NCBI GenBank assembly: GCA_037042915.1
Contig: CM073203.1
Span: forward strand, 2,976,001-3,040,000
Length of the DNA: 64,000 nucleotides
Direction: 5' to 3'
Source: Auricularia sp. M13
Taxonomy: Eukaryota; Basidiomycota; Agaricomycetes; Auriculariales; Auriculariaceae
Shown here: positions 12,022-23,212 of the stretch, one piece after another
How positions within the stretch are numbered: the first letter of the stretch is position 1
How the letters are laid out: every line of letters begins with the position of its first letter
Program-made: the position numbers and the translations under genes
The notes under the pieces: model-generated
What the model was told of the DNA's origin: nothing
Seen by the model: the letters and a program-made list of their open reading frames with translations, nothing else
Database searches by the model: none

Positions 12022-13503
12022 TCAGTGCTCCAGGTTATTGGCTAACAAAGACAGACAGTCCGCGTCGCCAAAACATGCATTCTGAGTGAGCGCGAGAACA
12101 AGAAGCGATGTGCTCGAGTCCGCCCGAGACTGGACGAGTCTTGATATCGCTGTCGCCGGGAAGCGTAGACTGTGCTGCAACACGTCGATGCGTAGCTTTT
12201 GGAGGCCAAAAACGTGCGCTAGAGAGACATTGTCGAGTTCGTCTGGATGGTGCAAGATGGTGATGATCAAGTCGGGGATAGCACAATGGTCAGGGATAGC
12301 AGCAGAGAAGTACGTCCAGGCTACGGCGTCGACGGCAGCGGAAGCGACAGCGAGCTTCTTGATGTATCCATTCCAGAGCCCGGGCGCCTTGCTAATGGCA
12401 GAGCTGTCCAGGAGGATGGCGCGGCGACGCTGGACGCTGTCGATGACTTGTATCTCGTAGACGCTCTCGCGCAGTGTCAAGGCAAGATGCACAGGGCCGG
12501 ATAATGAGTCGCATAGGCCGGGAAGCCGTGAATCAGACGACAAACTGGCCGGGCGCCGTCCCTGATAATCGAGCGTGACGGCGCGGAAGCGCCCGTCATT
12601 GGTCAAGTGCCGCACAAACGGCTCGCGCGACGGGGGAAAGTCGATAATGCACAGTTCCGGAAGGTGAACGAGCAGCCCGACTAAAGATGCGGCGCGCACT
12701 TGAGGCTCGTTGCGGAAGAAGCGATCCGAGAATTTGGCCATGACGAGCGTGAGGCGCTGGAGATTTGTGCACGCTGTCAGAGGAGGTGATATACTTGGGG
12801 CGCCGCGTGGTGTTAGAGTGAGTTCCGTGACGCCGAGCAAGTCTGAATCCCCGGAGGGGCCTAACCACCTGACGAACCCTTCCTCAGCTCCGGCTCCGAG
12901 ATGGATCTGATTGAGAGCAGGAAGAGAGCAACCATCGACCAAACGAATGGGAAGGTCTGCATATTCGACGTCGTCCTCGTTGAAACCCGCAGTGAGCGTG
13001 CGCAAGGAGGGTAACCCGCCGAGATTTCTAACCAACCTATGGAAGCCGCGATCTGAACCGTTCAAGACGTGTATCCGTAAAATACGACTGCTATGGGGCT
13101 TCATGATAGTGTCAAACCGCACCGGAAATTTAGAGCCGGCCCGCCACACGATTGTCAGGTCCAGAGGCAGCTGCTTGCTGCGCAGAAGCAGCTCGTCCAA
13201 GAGGTCCAGGTTATCAGAGCCGTCACACGGCTTGAAGATATTCGATGCTGTACTTTGTATTGGCTCTGTGGAAACTAGTGCGCGCTTCCTTGGCTGATAA
13301 CCAGATACGACCGCGAGCCGTGTCCAGAGTCTCGGAGTAGCTAGAGCGAGAGAGCGCCAGAGAACACAAGTCTGCGAGACACAAAGTCTTTCCAATGGTG
13401 GTAGTCGATGCCAGATCTCGAGTAGGAGCTCGTGCGGAAGCTTGGCGATAGAGACACCGTTTTCGTTGGCGATGACAATAGTTTCACTGCCATCCCTGCG
13501 CAT
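12022..13503 (-). CDS. F-box protein, family I, intact copy
   Basis: A single-exon frame of 493 residues from the ATG at 13503; the frame stays open upstream to 13734, but that part looks like leader. The F-box is near the N-terminus (LPHELLLEIWHRLPPLERL, then WRSLALATPRLWTRL). A long region with leucine-rich beta-strand repeats follows, then the family tail (VASAAVDAVAWTYFSA). F-box proteins recruit substrates to SCF ubiquitin ligases through Skp1; the target is unknown. The C-terminal ~200 residues match a fragment just to the right and the three copies at 36-45 kb, so this is the best-preserved family member here. It is the only family I copy without a frame break or insertion. Confidence 0.85.
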   Translation of the reverse strand: MRRDGSETIVIANENGVSIAKLPHELLLEIWHRLPPLERLCVSQTCVLWRSLALATPRLWTRLAVVSGYQPRKRALVSTEPIQSTASNIFKPCDGSDNLDLLDELLLRSKQLPLDLTIVWRAGSKFPVRFDTIMKPHSSRILRIHVLNGSDRGFHRLVRNLGGLPSLRTLTAGFNEDDVEYADLPIRLVDGCSLPALNQIHLGAGAEEGFVRWLGPSGDSDLLGVTELTLTPRGAPSISPPLTACTNLQRLTLVMAKFSDRFFRNEPQVRAASLVGLLVHLPELCIIDFPPSREPFVRHLTNDGRFRAVTLDYQGRRPASLSSDSRLPGLCDSLSGPVHLALTLRESVYEIQVIDSVQRRRAILLDSSAISKAPGLWNGYIKKLAVASAAVDAVAWTYFSAAIPDHCAIPDLIITILHHPDELDNVSLAHVFGLQKLRIDVLQHSLRFPATAISRLVQSRADSSTSLLVLALTQNACFGDADCLSLLANNLEH

Positions 13504-13869
13504 AGTCGTACAACGTGAGCCTGAGGGATCACTCCACGCTTTGGACAGGTGCGGACCGTTCGTGCGACATCGCACCATGAACGTCCGTAGTGGAATTGGA
13601 AGAAAGAGCCGGGGCATCGAAACTCCGATGGTTTCAGCGTCTATCACTCCCCGTCCGGGCCGGATAGACTGCGGATTCACACAGCAGCGAGAACGGACCG
13701 CAATGCTGCGTGGAGATTGCAGGCTACAATTCAAGAAACCAGAAGTCGCTGCCTAAAGAATATGAATTCATTGCTTACATTGAGCACGCAAAATATAGAC
13801 CTGAAAATGTCATTACTTGCGTACAAGTGACATAAGTACTACAGTAGTGAAGCAAGTCTGGAGAAATAG

Positions 13870-14345
13870 ACTGAGTGGTCGCGGCTGGTAGCCCGAGCTT
13901 CATCGTCGCTCCAGTCTGCCGCACAAAGTCGACAGCGACACTTTCTCGCAAAAACCAGAAAGTGTCGCAAAAACCTGTGTTCTTGGTTAGAGAAAGGACT
14001 AGGAGCGTTCTGCTAGAGTCTGCACGAGAATGGACTCCAAGTCTCTGTACTGCCGCCTGCGGGAAGCATAGCCCGTATTGCACCACGTCGACACGCAGAT
14101 TCTAAACGCCAGTAACTTTTGCCAATGAAACCTCGTCGAGCTCCGCGGGATCAACTTGGGGATAGCACGTCCGCCGTCGGGGATGCTCGCAGTGAAATAG
14201 TCCCAGGCCACGACGTCGACAGTCGCGGATGCAACCACCAGCTGCCCGATTAACGCATCCCACAGGCCTAGCACCACACGAATCGTCGAGCGCTCCAGCT
14301 CAATTCTCCGGCACCGCGAGCTGTCGAGCACCTCGATCATGAGTT
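13870..14345 (-). pseudogene. F-box family I, C-terminal fragment
   Basis: The frame from 14340 reads VVASATVDVVAWDYFTASIP, matching the tail of the neighbouring F-box gene. The rest of the tail then appears in another frame (SRADSSRTLLVLSLTKNT), so at least one frameshift is present. No F-box half is found upstream. It is best read as the truncated end of a tandem duplicate. Confidence 0.7.
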
Positions 14346-15118
14346 ATCGAGCTCAGAGTTCAGCAGAGATGAGCGAGGCCGCCGAGTCTGGTCAAATCAC
14401 CATGATATCCCCGGGTAAACAAGGTGCTCAATTCCTGAAGTTGTGAACCGGCGCAAAAAAATGCATATGGCCCCAGGAAACAAGATGGAGGGTAGGACCG
14501 CATTGTCATAGCTCCAGGAGGGATAGAATATGGTAGGTCGATTTGCTGGCTCCGTTCGGGTCACAGAGAAGTCGCAACATCCCAAGCTCAATCCCAGAAA
14601 ATGCCTGAAGCAAGGTCGGTCGATCTGGGATGATAAGCATTTCGGTCAGGTTCTGATAGAGCAAGCGAACCGACCCTTTGCGCGCTAGTGTTACAAAACC
14701 TGCGGTGCAGAAACACTGAGCCAGAGTCGATATGTCGAGGCGCGAAGCAGAAAGACGGCGTGCTAAAGACAATGAGCGGGTGGAGGTGGCCAGCCGGTGA
14801 CGGACATGGCGCCGGGGGGTCTGACGGTGACAAACTAGAACAGTCGGTGCCAGGTCGGGCGCTGATGCAAATTTTGATTCCGATTGTTTTTGACATGATC
14901 GGTCGCAGAATATCGATTACTGCACGCAGTGCCTTGGTTACACATGCTATATTTAATGTTGAAGGGCCATTTTCGTTGATATCATGCACGCAATTGAGGT
15001 TTTCCGTGCCTTCCGAGATGGACAGCTACCATTGCGCCTCCTATGCTTTCGGTCCCGCGCATGAGACGCCTGTGTACAAAAAGGATCCACAGAGCCTATC
15101 CCTGCGTTTTATTTATCA
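14346..15118. other. Spacer, nothing recognised
   Basis: Short frames only. The open stretch on the minus strand at 14588-14989 has no family resemblance I can name. Confidence 0.45.
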
Positions 15119-16562
15119 ATGTCCCTCTCGCAGAAAGTCTCAGCAGCATCGGCACGGCACAACGCCATACTCTCGGAGCTCGCGTCACTGGACCACGTCC
15201 CCTCGGCACTCGCGCAGGCGAACAAGTACTTCGAGGATGTGCAGCAAATGTCGCGCGTGGCAGAGGCCAGATTGCGCACGGCGCAGCGGGCGAAGGAGAG
15301 CAAGTGGGAGGATCACCACAGCATTGAGGGGTCTACAGTGCGCAAGTTCGCGGCGAAAATGGTCGGAATGAGCAGTAAGTGGGAGAAGAAAGCTAGCAAA
15401 GAGGAGCGGTGCGTGTCCTTTGTTTTACAGTCTCAGCGCTATATTCTGATGTGCTCGTTCTTCTGCAGAGAATACCTCGACGCTCTCGAGAACGAGGTGA
15501 AGGAGAAGCACGCGTTCGATGCTGTGCAAGCCACCCGTAACCAAGCATGGCAGAACGTGCGTCCCACAAACAGCTCGAATCACACGGGATGGGTTGATAA
15601 GAAGGTTTGACAGTTGGAGAACCTGAGATCGGCGCTCGCCCGCCGTGAGGGGCTGCAGCGCGAGCTGTTAAACATCTACCAGTCCGTCTTTGATGGCCCG
15701 TCTCCGGGTCGGTAATTCGAGCATTCAGGGCCGTACAGGCGTGCTAACCATCATCCAGAGGCGCCGCAGGATGACCAACTTGAATACGCTCTGCGAAATG
15801 CAGAGATGGAGAATAACAATCAACAAGCGATCCTCAGCCATGAATCGCAAACGCTCACCATCCTCAACAATGCGCACCCGGTCCTTTCTAATCTTGTCCA
15901 GAGGATGATGTCAGCTCAGAGCAGCAGTACGATGGGTACGTTACCAGAAGATGGGATCGCCTCTCCCCCGCTGATATAAATCGTACGCGCAGATGTCTAC
16001 GGTGTCGGTGGAAAGTGAGCGGCCAATGATCCCTTGCGATATCGCACACTAATGCGGTCCTTAGTGTTGCAGATATAATGGAATCGAGCGCCATAACGCA
16101 GGCGCAAATGCTCAAGCAGCAGGTGGATGCGATGATGGACCAAGCGCGCCGCTTCAACAACGCGGTCAACGCGCTGCCCGAGATCCACATCCCGCAACAT
16201 TCTATGACGGACATCTACTTTGACAACATATTCAGCGACCTGGCGCAGCATGGTACTCACCAGTTTCACGAGTTCTTGTCCCTGTAGACTCATAACCACA
16301 TGCAGAGAAAATCGCTGCAGGGGCAGAAAGTGCGCGATTCGCGCTGAATGCGGTGAGATCCCACAGTCCATACGCTAGGAGGGATATCGCTGAGCAATTA
16401 CATCGCTAGCTGGCAAACGAGATCGGACGCGCGCAATATCGTGTCGGTGCAGCAGCGCAGAGGGCGAACGCCGCGGCGGGCGCACTGGGTCACGCTCGGG
16501 CTGCTCTGCAAGAGTTCCGCAGACAGACGTTCGAGAACATTGCACGCAATAGCCAGTCGTAG
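15119..16562 (+). CDS. Coiled-coil protein, copy 1 of a tandem pair
   Basis: Eight exons join in frame: 15119-15408, 15469-15556, 15614-15707, 15759-15935, 15993-16014, 16065-16252, 16306-16352 and 16410-16562, giving 352 residues. Exon 5 is a 22-nt micro-exon. The sequence is charged, rich in Ala/Glu/Gln/Lys and without TM or signal peptide. Long heptad-like stretches cover about residues 30-100 and 125-175 and the last 70 residues, so a cytoplasmic coiled-coil protein is likely. Blocks shared with copy 2 include VRKFAAKMVG, the APQDDQLE junction and the TDIYFDN motif. I do not recognise a named family; structural or vesicle-associated roles are guesses. Confidence 0.8.
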
Positions 16563-16948
16563 CGTTTGTGAACCGGAGACCGTTCGGCGAATGATTTATG
16601 CACGAGGCACCTCATTTGTCGCGGCCTTGACAGAAACGTGAAATTGAAGGCGGTTCAGAGAATGTGCAACGGCGGACTGAGATTACTGCAATAAGAACGC
16701 CATCCAAATCATCCAATGCATCCACATACCTGAACGTTGGTCTTCATCATGATGCAAGCCACACGGACTCAACCCAGCTGCGATGGCGGTTGGATGGATG
16801 TGCCCGTCGGCTGCAAGTGCAATGCACAGTCGGGCATAGTACTATCATCCGCAAATTCTCACGATAGCCTCTGCATAGCCACGACTGCGGAGGCGTTCGA
16901 TACAAAAGGAATGGAATCCGTGACGTTGTCGTCCAAGAACATCATGAG
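16563..16948. other. Spacer between the coiled-coil copies
   Basis: No gene seen; presumably the promoter of copy 2. Confidence 0.5.
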
Positions 16949-18407
16949 ATGTCGCTCGCACAGAGGATCTCAGCCGCGTCCGACCGCCACAGGGCGCTCG
17001 TCGACGAGCTTGTCTCGCTGGATTACGTGCCATCGGCACTGAAGCAGGCAGACCAGCACATTTCTGAGCTCCACAGTGCGTGCGCGAGGCGGCCCAGCGC
17101 ATCGACGAGGCAGAGCTCACGAGGATCGAGGTTTGGCGCCGGCATCATGGCATGGAGAATTCACACGTGCGTAAATTTGTGGCCAAGATGGTCGGGAGTG
17201 GCGAGCAGTGGTGCGAGAAGGCCAGCAAGAAGGAGCGGTGCATATCTGGCCCTGTGTCTGGCCCAATAGAGGTTATATTCATGGTCAGCCCTTTGTGGGT
17301 CTGAGCAGAGAGTACTTCGACGCGATCGAGAAGGTGACGGAGGCGAAGCGCGAGCATGAGGCATTGGAGGCCAACCTGAAAGAGGCCACGCAAAATGTGA
17401 GTCACGGGCGTAGCGTATTGCGTAATAGTCAACGGTTATGCTCACGGGAGTATGCGGAGGAGCTACGTGCGCGGTTGACTCGCCGCGAGGTGCTGCAGCA
17501 GGAACTCCAGGGGCTGTACAGCTCCATCTTTGACGGTCCAACACCCGGTGAGTCGAGATTTCCAGGCCGATAAGTTCCATCTGACGCTGAGCATCAGACG
17601 CACCGCAAGACGACCAATTGGAATGGGCACTGCACCTTGCAGACCGCGAAAACAGCCGCGAGCAGGTAACCCTCGACCAAGAGAAGCGGACGTATGAGCT
17701 CTTCGGGATGCTCACCAGCTGTTGGGGCAGCTCGTCACAAAGATGCTGGAAGCGCGCGGCCACAGTGCAGGACTCGGCACTCGGTGGGCGCCAACCCAGG
17801 ATTCGGAGCTCGGAGACCTCACGGACCGTGAGGGTAGTAGTGACGAGATGCTGGAGATGCGCGCAGTCGATGAGGCAAAGAGGATCCAGCAGCAGTATGA
17901 CACGCTCATTGCGGAGGCGCGCCGCCTGCAGCCCGCCCTGGGGGCTTTATTGACGACTGATATCCGGACCCGGTCGACGGCGGACATTTACTTCGACAAT
18001 GTCCTCACAGACATAACGCAACACCGTAAGTGCATCCCGCTTTCATGCCGGAAGCTTGACATTGTTGGAAGAGGATATCAAGAAGGGCCTCAAGGGCGCA
18101 CAAGCTGCCCGCGACGCTGTGAGCGCCTGCCCTTCATGCCACGAGAAGAGTGTGCAGCTGACCGGAGTCGTGACAGGTATTGAACGAGGGCATGCGCGCC
18201 AAACAGCGCGTGTATGCGGCAGAGAAGCGCACGCGTACAACGCCCGAAGCATTGAACCGCGCTCGCACCACACAGGACTACCGCCGCCAGATGTTCGAAA
18301 CCGGTCCGGCTCCTCCGTACGAAGACGTCGTAGCGAAAAGGTACAGCGCGTCCAGTGCGAACCCGGTAAGCAATGCAGCCGAGGACAACGCAAGGGAAGA
18401 AAACTAG
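16949..18407 (+). pseudogene. Coiled-coil protein, copy 2, apparently frameshifted
   Basis: It begins MSLAQRISAASDRHRALVDE, parallel to copy 1, and keeps the same exon order: VRKFVAKMVG, EYFDAIEKV, DAPQDDQLEWAL, TADIYFDN. Two places do not fit any simple intron. Near 17076 the frame changes between ISELHS and VREAAQRID; near 17725 it changes between ELFGMLTS and LLGQLVTKML. Elsewhere splice sites are consistent, for example 18123-18179 between AARDA and VLNEGMRAK. The C-terminus is longer than copy 1 and ends with GPAPPYEDVVAKRY and a polar tail. Either this copy is newly dying or the assembly has two single-base errors. Confidence 0.65.
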
Positions 18408-19809
18408 CATCGCTTTGGGCAGCAAGAGTCGAAAGCCTGGCATGACTGAAGACAGTAGCACCCCTCAGATAATGATATTATACTCGCTAGGGCTGGCCCT
18501 TCAAGAATTCGAGAGCAGTAGGTGATTACACCCGTTCTTATTAGCATTTGGCCGCGACCGAAGACGAGGAAGGTTCAGAAAGAGCCAAGGAAGAGCCGGA
18601 AAGTAAAAGCTAGCACTGCAACAATCCAGATAACAGCCAGGTTCCCGCAGCATAATCATGTTCAAGGTCTTGTAGCTGCTGGCGTAGCTTGGAGGCCGAC
18701 GAGGAGCCGACACCGCTCGAACAAGGGTCAAGATGCGGAGTAAGCCGAAAGCTTCCGAACGCCTCTTGCCGTCCTGCCGTGCGCAGCGTCTTACTTGTGG
18801 ATGGGACTCTTCGGGGCTCTTTGGGAAGCTTCCTGTCTGTCGCAGTGTAGTTGGCCTTGGATTGTTCGCTGGTCGTCGGGCCCATGCCTGTATTGCAGAT
18901 GTTTCTTGCTTGATGATGAAATGACGAAGTTCAACTTGTTCCTCAAGAATAGAGGACCAAGAGGACTACGTGTACAAGCATCCACGACGAAAGGATGAAG
19001 ACCCGGGGGCAAACCATCATGACCCCATGATGGCGGAGCGTGAACTTTGTCTTCTCTTTGACCGCACGCTACCGGTACGGTAACCACGAATCCTAAACAG
19101 TCATACCCGTGATGGGGACTTTCGGATTCAGGGCTTTCGACATTGCCCGAGGCAGAAAGGGCGCAATCCGGGTCAAGCTGCTGCTGGTACTGTAATAACC
19201 AGATTATTTTGAGTGCACACATCGCCTATTCATAAGCACCAAGCTGTGTGTGCCTAGCGTAGCTGGCTGATCAATACATGCGCGACAGCCCGTCCAACAA
19301 GGTCCTGAACCGACAAACGATGCTCCATTTCAACCATCATTGTGCACATGGCAGCATCTGGAGACTTTGTACGCCTTCGTCAGCCACTGGGAGCTGAGGT
19401 GCGCGCATTGCTCAACATCATAATTTGAGGCGCTGACTATTTACAGAACCGGTTTACTCTTAGGCCGCGGCGTATCCAGGGGCAGTCGACTGGGCATGCT
19501 TTCCGACGTCTTATCAGGCCAGGCTGGGTGGCCATTCTGCTTAGCTGCGGCGCTGAAGCGGCCTATCGCTACGGCGCTCCTGATTCCCTGAGCGCCCGGC
19601 GTTTTGATTGCTCCGTATCTCGCTTTTCCGACGCGGCTGCGCCCTGTACGTGAGCGTGGAATCGTTTCAAAAGCAACTAGGATCGGTCTGGTCCTGAATC
19701 AGCTTTCCACCACACCCGCCTCCGCCCCGAGTGTCTGACCAGTCTGTTTTTCAATGCGTCGAGCATCCGAGACCCAGTCTGTCTGGAAATCCACCCTCGT
19801 TCGGAACAG
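18408..19809. other. Long spacer, nothing recognised
   Basis: About 1.4 kb with short frames only. The right end is the promoter of the glutaredoxin-fold gene. Confidence 0.5.
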
Positions 19810-19815
19810 TATAAA
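19810..19815 (+). promoter_or_regulatory. TATA box of the glutaredoxin-fold gene
   Basis: TATAAA lies 104 bp before the ATG at 19919, leaving room for a leader of roughly 70 nt. It argues against the more upstream in-frame ATG at 19754, which would lie before the TATA box. Confidence 0.6.
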
Positions 19816-19918
19816 GGCTTGCGACGGCGCGCCGTATCCAGCATCAGCATTCAGCAGCTTCAACACCCCGCCGTCTGTCCAGCCTATTCCATCCCACAAG
19901 CCGTCCAAATCTGATACG

Positions 19919-20713
19919 ATGTTGTTCAAACAGTCGCCCGCTCGCTCGCTCCTTGATGCGCTCCGCCGACTCATGCCAGAACGCCGCACGTACAGCGCTT
20001 CGCAAACGCGTGTGCTCGCGCTGGGCCTCCTGTCCTTTGTCGCACTCGCGTCGACGATGCTCGTCCTGCACGCTTGGCTCTTCACTCCCGCGCACCCGAT
20101 ACACTATCACCGTCAGCAGCACATTTACCACTACCGGCTCTCGCAGCACCATGTCGCAGCCGTGCCCGTAACGCGTCCTCTACCCGCGCATTCCAAGTAT
20201 ACCTTTGCGCAGCACCCGGGCGCGGAGCTCGGCGCGCTGGTCAACTTCCTCGCGGCGCTGCCGAGCAACTCGCTCCCTCCGAGCGTGAACCCGCATGCGT
20301 ACATCGCACCGGACCTTGTGCTGGAATTCGAGCCGCGCAGCGCAGACGACGCCGAAGTCGACGCGCTCGTCGCGGACGCGTGGGCGCGCAACCCGGTCGT
20401 CATTTTCTCTGAGCTGCACTCGACCGCGGCGCCCGCGAGCCGCGAGATGAAGGCCATCTTCGATGGAATGCACCTTCAGCCCGCGCCAACGGTCTTTGAG
20501 CTCGACCAGCGCGTTGACGCCGCCGTCCTACGCCCGCTTCTCCAGCGCCTCACGCGCGGCGCGCAGCTTCCCGTCGCGCTCATCGGTGGCCGACCCATCG
20601 CCCTCAACGAGCTGCGTGCCGAAGATCAGGCTGGCGCCCTGCCGGACCGTGTCTCTCGCGCGGGCGCCGTCATCAACGGCGCCAAGATGCGCCGCCGCGC
20701 GTATTACTATTGA
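19919..20713 (+). CDS. Membrane-anchored glutaredoxin-fold protein without cysteine
   Basis: A single exon of 264 residues. An N-terminal basic segment leads to a TM anchor at about residues 32-53, so the rest probably faces the secretory lumen, as in yeast Grx6/Grx7. Residues 59-78 hold seven histidines (HPIHYHRQQHIYHYRLSQHH). The glutaredoxin-like domain spans about 145-250: NPVVIFSELHSTAAP takes the place of the usual strand plus CPYC/CPYS active site, and QLPVALIGGRPI matches the cis-Pro loop. No cysteine occurs anywhere in the protein, so it cannot act as a dithiol or monothiol oxidoreductase. It may bind glutathione, metal or a partner protein. I chose the ATG at 19919 because of the TATA box. 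Confidence 0.82.
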   Translation: MLFKQSPARSLLDALRRLMPERRTYSASQTRVLALGLLSFVALASTMLVLHAWLFTPAHPIHYHRQQHIYHYRLSQHHVAAVPVTRPLPAHSKYTFAQHPGAELGALVNFLAALPSNSLPPSVNPHAYIAPDLVLEFEPRSADDAEVDALVADAWARNPVVIFSELHSTAAPASREMKAIFDGMHLQPAPTVFELDQRVDAAVLRPLLQRLTRGAQLPVALIGGRPIALNELRAEDQAGALPDRVSRAGAVINGAKMRRRAYYY

Positions 20714-21100
20714 GTTCATCTTCGCGAGAGATTTAAAATGGGCTGCTATCGTACAACACTCCCTCACATTAGACTAATCGGATTGAGAAGGACGACGGAT
20801 GGCAATTTTGTAATATCATTGTGTTGGTACGGCGCTCTCATTATTGGTAGGGGGTAGCATAATTGGATATCTCGCGCGCGCACTGCATACTTCGGTCAAA
20901 CCTTAACAAAATCCTGTTCCATCGTGGATGTTGCAGCCACTGAATACTACTATCAGTCCTCGCCTTTATACGCGAGACATCTCAAGTTTAGAATAGAGGA
21001 TCATTGTTCGCGCCAGTGCGCATCCTAGCCTTCCGACGGGAACGGGAACTGCAAATGAAAGGTGGTATAAAGAGAGTGTTGGTACAATATAATAATTACA
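20714..21100. other. Convergent spacer, nothing recognised
   Basis: AT-richer 3' flanks of two genes facing each other; no gene visible. Confidence 0.5.
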
Positions 21101-22429
21101 CTACGTCCGCACAATGTCCAAGCCACGCTGTTTCAGCGTCTCATACCCGCTCACCTGGAGACCAGCAGGAATCCCGAGCTTCCAGATATTCGGTGTCACG
21201 CGTTGCACGAACTGCAGCACGTTCGCCTCCTGCAGGAACACGGCCGGACCGTCCCCCTCGGCGTTGAGCAGCACGAGCAAACGGACGGTGTTGAGCCGCG
21301 ACATGGACCCGATCGCGCGCTCGCCGAACTCGTCCGCCCTTGGCCTCGGGGGGAAGAGCACCTCCAAGTTCTCGAGCCGGCGGATGCCCCGCAAGTACGT
21401 GCTGAGCAAGGGCCAACAGCGGATATCGATGCGGGCGAAATGTACGTCTTCGAGTTTTACCCAGCGTAAGATATCAGGCAGTTCGCGACGTCTGACGGTT
21501 GCGGTGCGGGTATACGTGCCGTCGCCGAGTACCAGTTCCACGAGTCCGCCGCTGGAGATGCAGCTGATATTGTTAGGCTTGAAGTTGAGAGGCACAGCGC
21601 ACAGCGCGACAGCATCGGCGTTAATAGCCTGCAGGTGCCGGATACGCTGAAGGTCGCACCCGTCGAGCCAGGCCGCCACGTCGCGCGCCGGCTGGAGCGT
21701 CGCGAAATGGAGTACAAGATCGTTGAGTTTCCGCGGGAGCTTCTTGGGCGCGTTGTCGGGCGGATATGTGTGTGTGCACGCAGCGGAGATATTATGAATG
21801 GTGAGCGCCCGGACCTCCGGGAATTGCGTCGCCAAGGACGTATAGCGGTCGAAGCAATGGGCCTCAATGTCGAGATCCCGCACGTCAGAGAAGGCGGGCA
21901 CCGTGCCTTCCAGGAGGACTCCGCCAATGACAAGCGTCTTCAGTTGACCGCGGTTGCCAGCGAAGAGTGACGCGCGCTGCGCGACGGAGATCCTGCCGGA
22001 CGGCAGGCGGAAGTCGCTCTTGAGGCAGAATCTCTTGAGGTTCGGTGCATACCGCCCAAGCGCATCCCAGAGGTTCGCCAGTTCAAATTTTCTCGCGGCC
22101 GATGAGTAAAGGTAAATGTCGAGGCTCTGCAGCTTGTGCAAGACCTGCTTCAGCACGCTGCAAAGCTGGGTGTAATCCGCAACGGTCTTCGGACAGACAT
22201 CCAGTGTGATGGGAGATGTCTTTGCGCGATTTACGAGAGTATTGAACGCGGGAGCGGACAGAGGCGGGTCGACCAGCGTTGTCCACAACTTCGGGGCACC
22301 GACGGCTACCGTACGCCAACCCCGACAGACATGTGAACAAGCGATTAAATCGCGAGTCTCAAGGCGAATGAACACCTGAGCGAGAATCATGGGGCGGAGG
22401 CTCGAGGCCCGCGATGTCTCCTGAGACAT
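21101..22429 (-). CDS. F-box/LRR-type protein
   Basis: A single-exon frame of 442 residues with an ATG start at 22429. The N-terminal F-box-like segment (LAQVFIRLETRDLIACSHVC, then WRTVAVGAPKLW) covers about residues 14-48. Irregular leucine-rich strand-turn units follow to the end (for example LKTLVIGGVLLEG, VRALTIHNIS, LVELVLGDG). It should act as a substrate receptor of an SCF ubiquitin ligase. It belongs to neither of the other two F-box families here, judging by sequence. The frame is clean throughout. Confidence 0.82.
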   Translation of the reverse strand: MSQETSRASSLRPMILAQVFIRLETRDLIACSHVCRGWRTVAVGAPKLWTTLVDPPLSAPAFNTLVNRAKTSPITLDVCPKTVADYTQLCSVLKQVLHKLQSLDIYLYSSAARKFELANLWDALGRYAPNLKRFCLKSDFRLPSGRISVAQRASLFAGNRGQLKTLVIGGVLLEGTVPAFSDVRDLDIEAHCFDRYTSLATQFPEVRALTIHNISAACTHTYPPDNAPKKLPRKLNDLVLHFATLQPARDVAAWLDGCDLQRIRHLQAINADAVALCAVPLNFKPNNISCISSGGLVELVLGDGTYTRTATVRRRELPDILRWVKLEDVHFARIDIRCWPLLSTYLRGIRRLENLEVLFPPRPRADEFGERAIGSMSRLNTVRLLVLLNAEGDGPAVFLQEANVLQFVQRVTPNIWKLGIPAGLQVSGYETLKQRGLDIVRT

Positions 22430-23212
22430 TGCGGACGGTGAAATTGGAATGAAGAGCGGGCCATGCGCCCGCCAACCGATTTATAGGCGCCATCCATTGA
22501 GCTCGGGCCTTGCTCTGAGACATGTACCACGAAGAGCAAGTGATGTGGCCCAGGCACAAGCGGGTGCGGCCAAAGCGTTGCGCGACAAGCAAGGCTGTGA
22601 ACCAGTGCGAGCTTGGGCCTCATTAGGAGCTTAGACCTGAGCAGTGACAAGCCCGGGTATTTTTCCATAATCCTGGCTCATGCACAGAACTGGACATCAC
22701 AGGCGGTGCATGTGGACCTCGCACTGGGAGAATTTGAGGTCAGGACCGAACCGTTGGCCGCAAAATGAAACGAGCATTCTGACAACGTCGCCCAAGGGAA
22801 CCAGGACTGCGCGCAGTCGCATGGATAGTGCAGTACCATAGAAAGCGCCCAGTGGACAAAGTTCCGACTGCATCGCTGAGTAACGGCGAAGATCACGAGG
22901 CAGAGCAGAGGCGTGTTGGCGGAGTGTGAACCATTCCGTCCGCCGGCTCCTCCTTCCCATAATATCAAGCACATAAGAGAGAAATACAACACCTTTGTAT
23001 CTCCTATAGTCGCATGCATGCCGGATTTGCATTTCCCCACGGTTTGTGGCACAGGGATTCATTTCAATGATGGCTACGACATACTTGATACGGTCTGAGA
23101 GCGCCGAGAACTCCATCTGATCACCTTACAGATGACCCTACACACTCGCTGTTTTGTCATGCGGGCGCATGCGCCGCACCCTTAGCGACAAGTATGTTAG
23201 GTGCCAAGGTCC
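22430..23212. other. Spacer, nothing recognised
   Basis: Upstream region of the F-box/LRR gene and 3' flank of the next. The minus-strand frame at 22697-23116 shows no family resemblance. Confidence 0.45.

Noticed and set aside
19754-19918. A more upstream start for the glutaredoxin-fold protein.
   Set aside because: The TATA box at 19810 lies inside it, so the ATG at 19919 is more likely.
20131-20473. Minus-strand frames over the glutaredoxin-fold gene.
   Set aside because: Antisense to a well-supported coding exon in GC-rich DNA.
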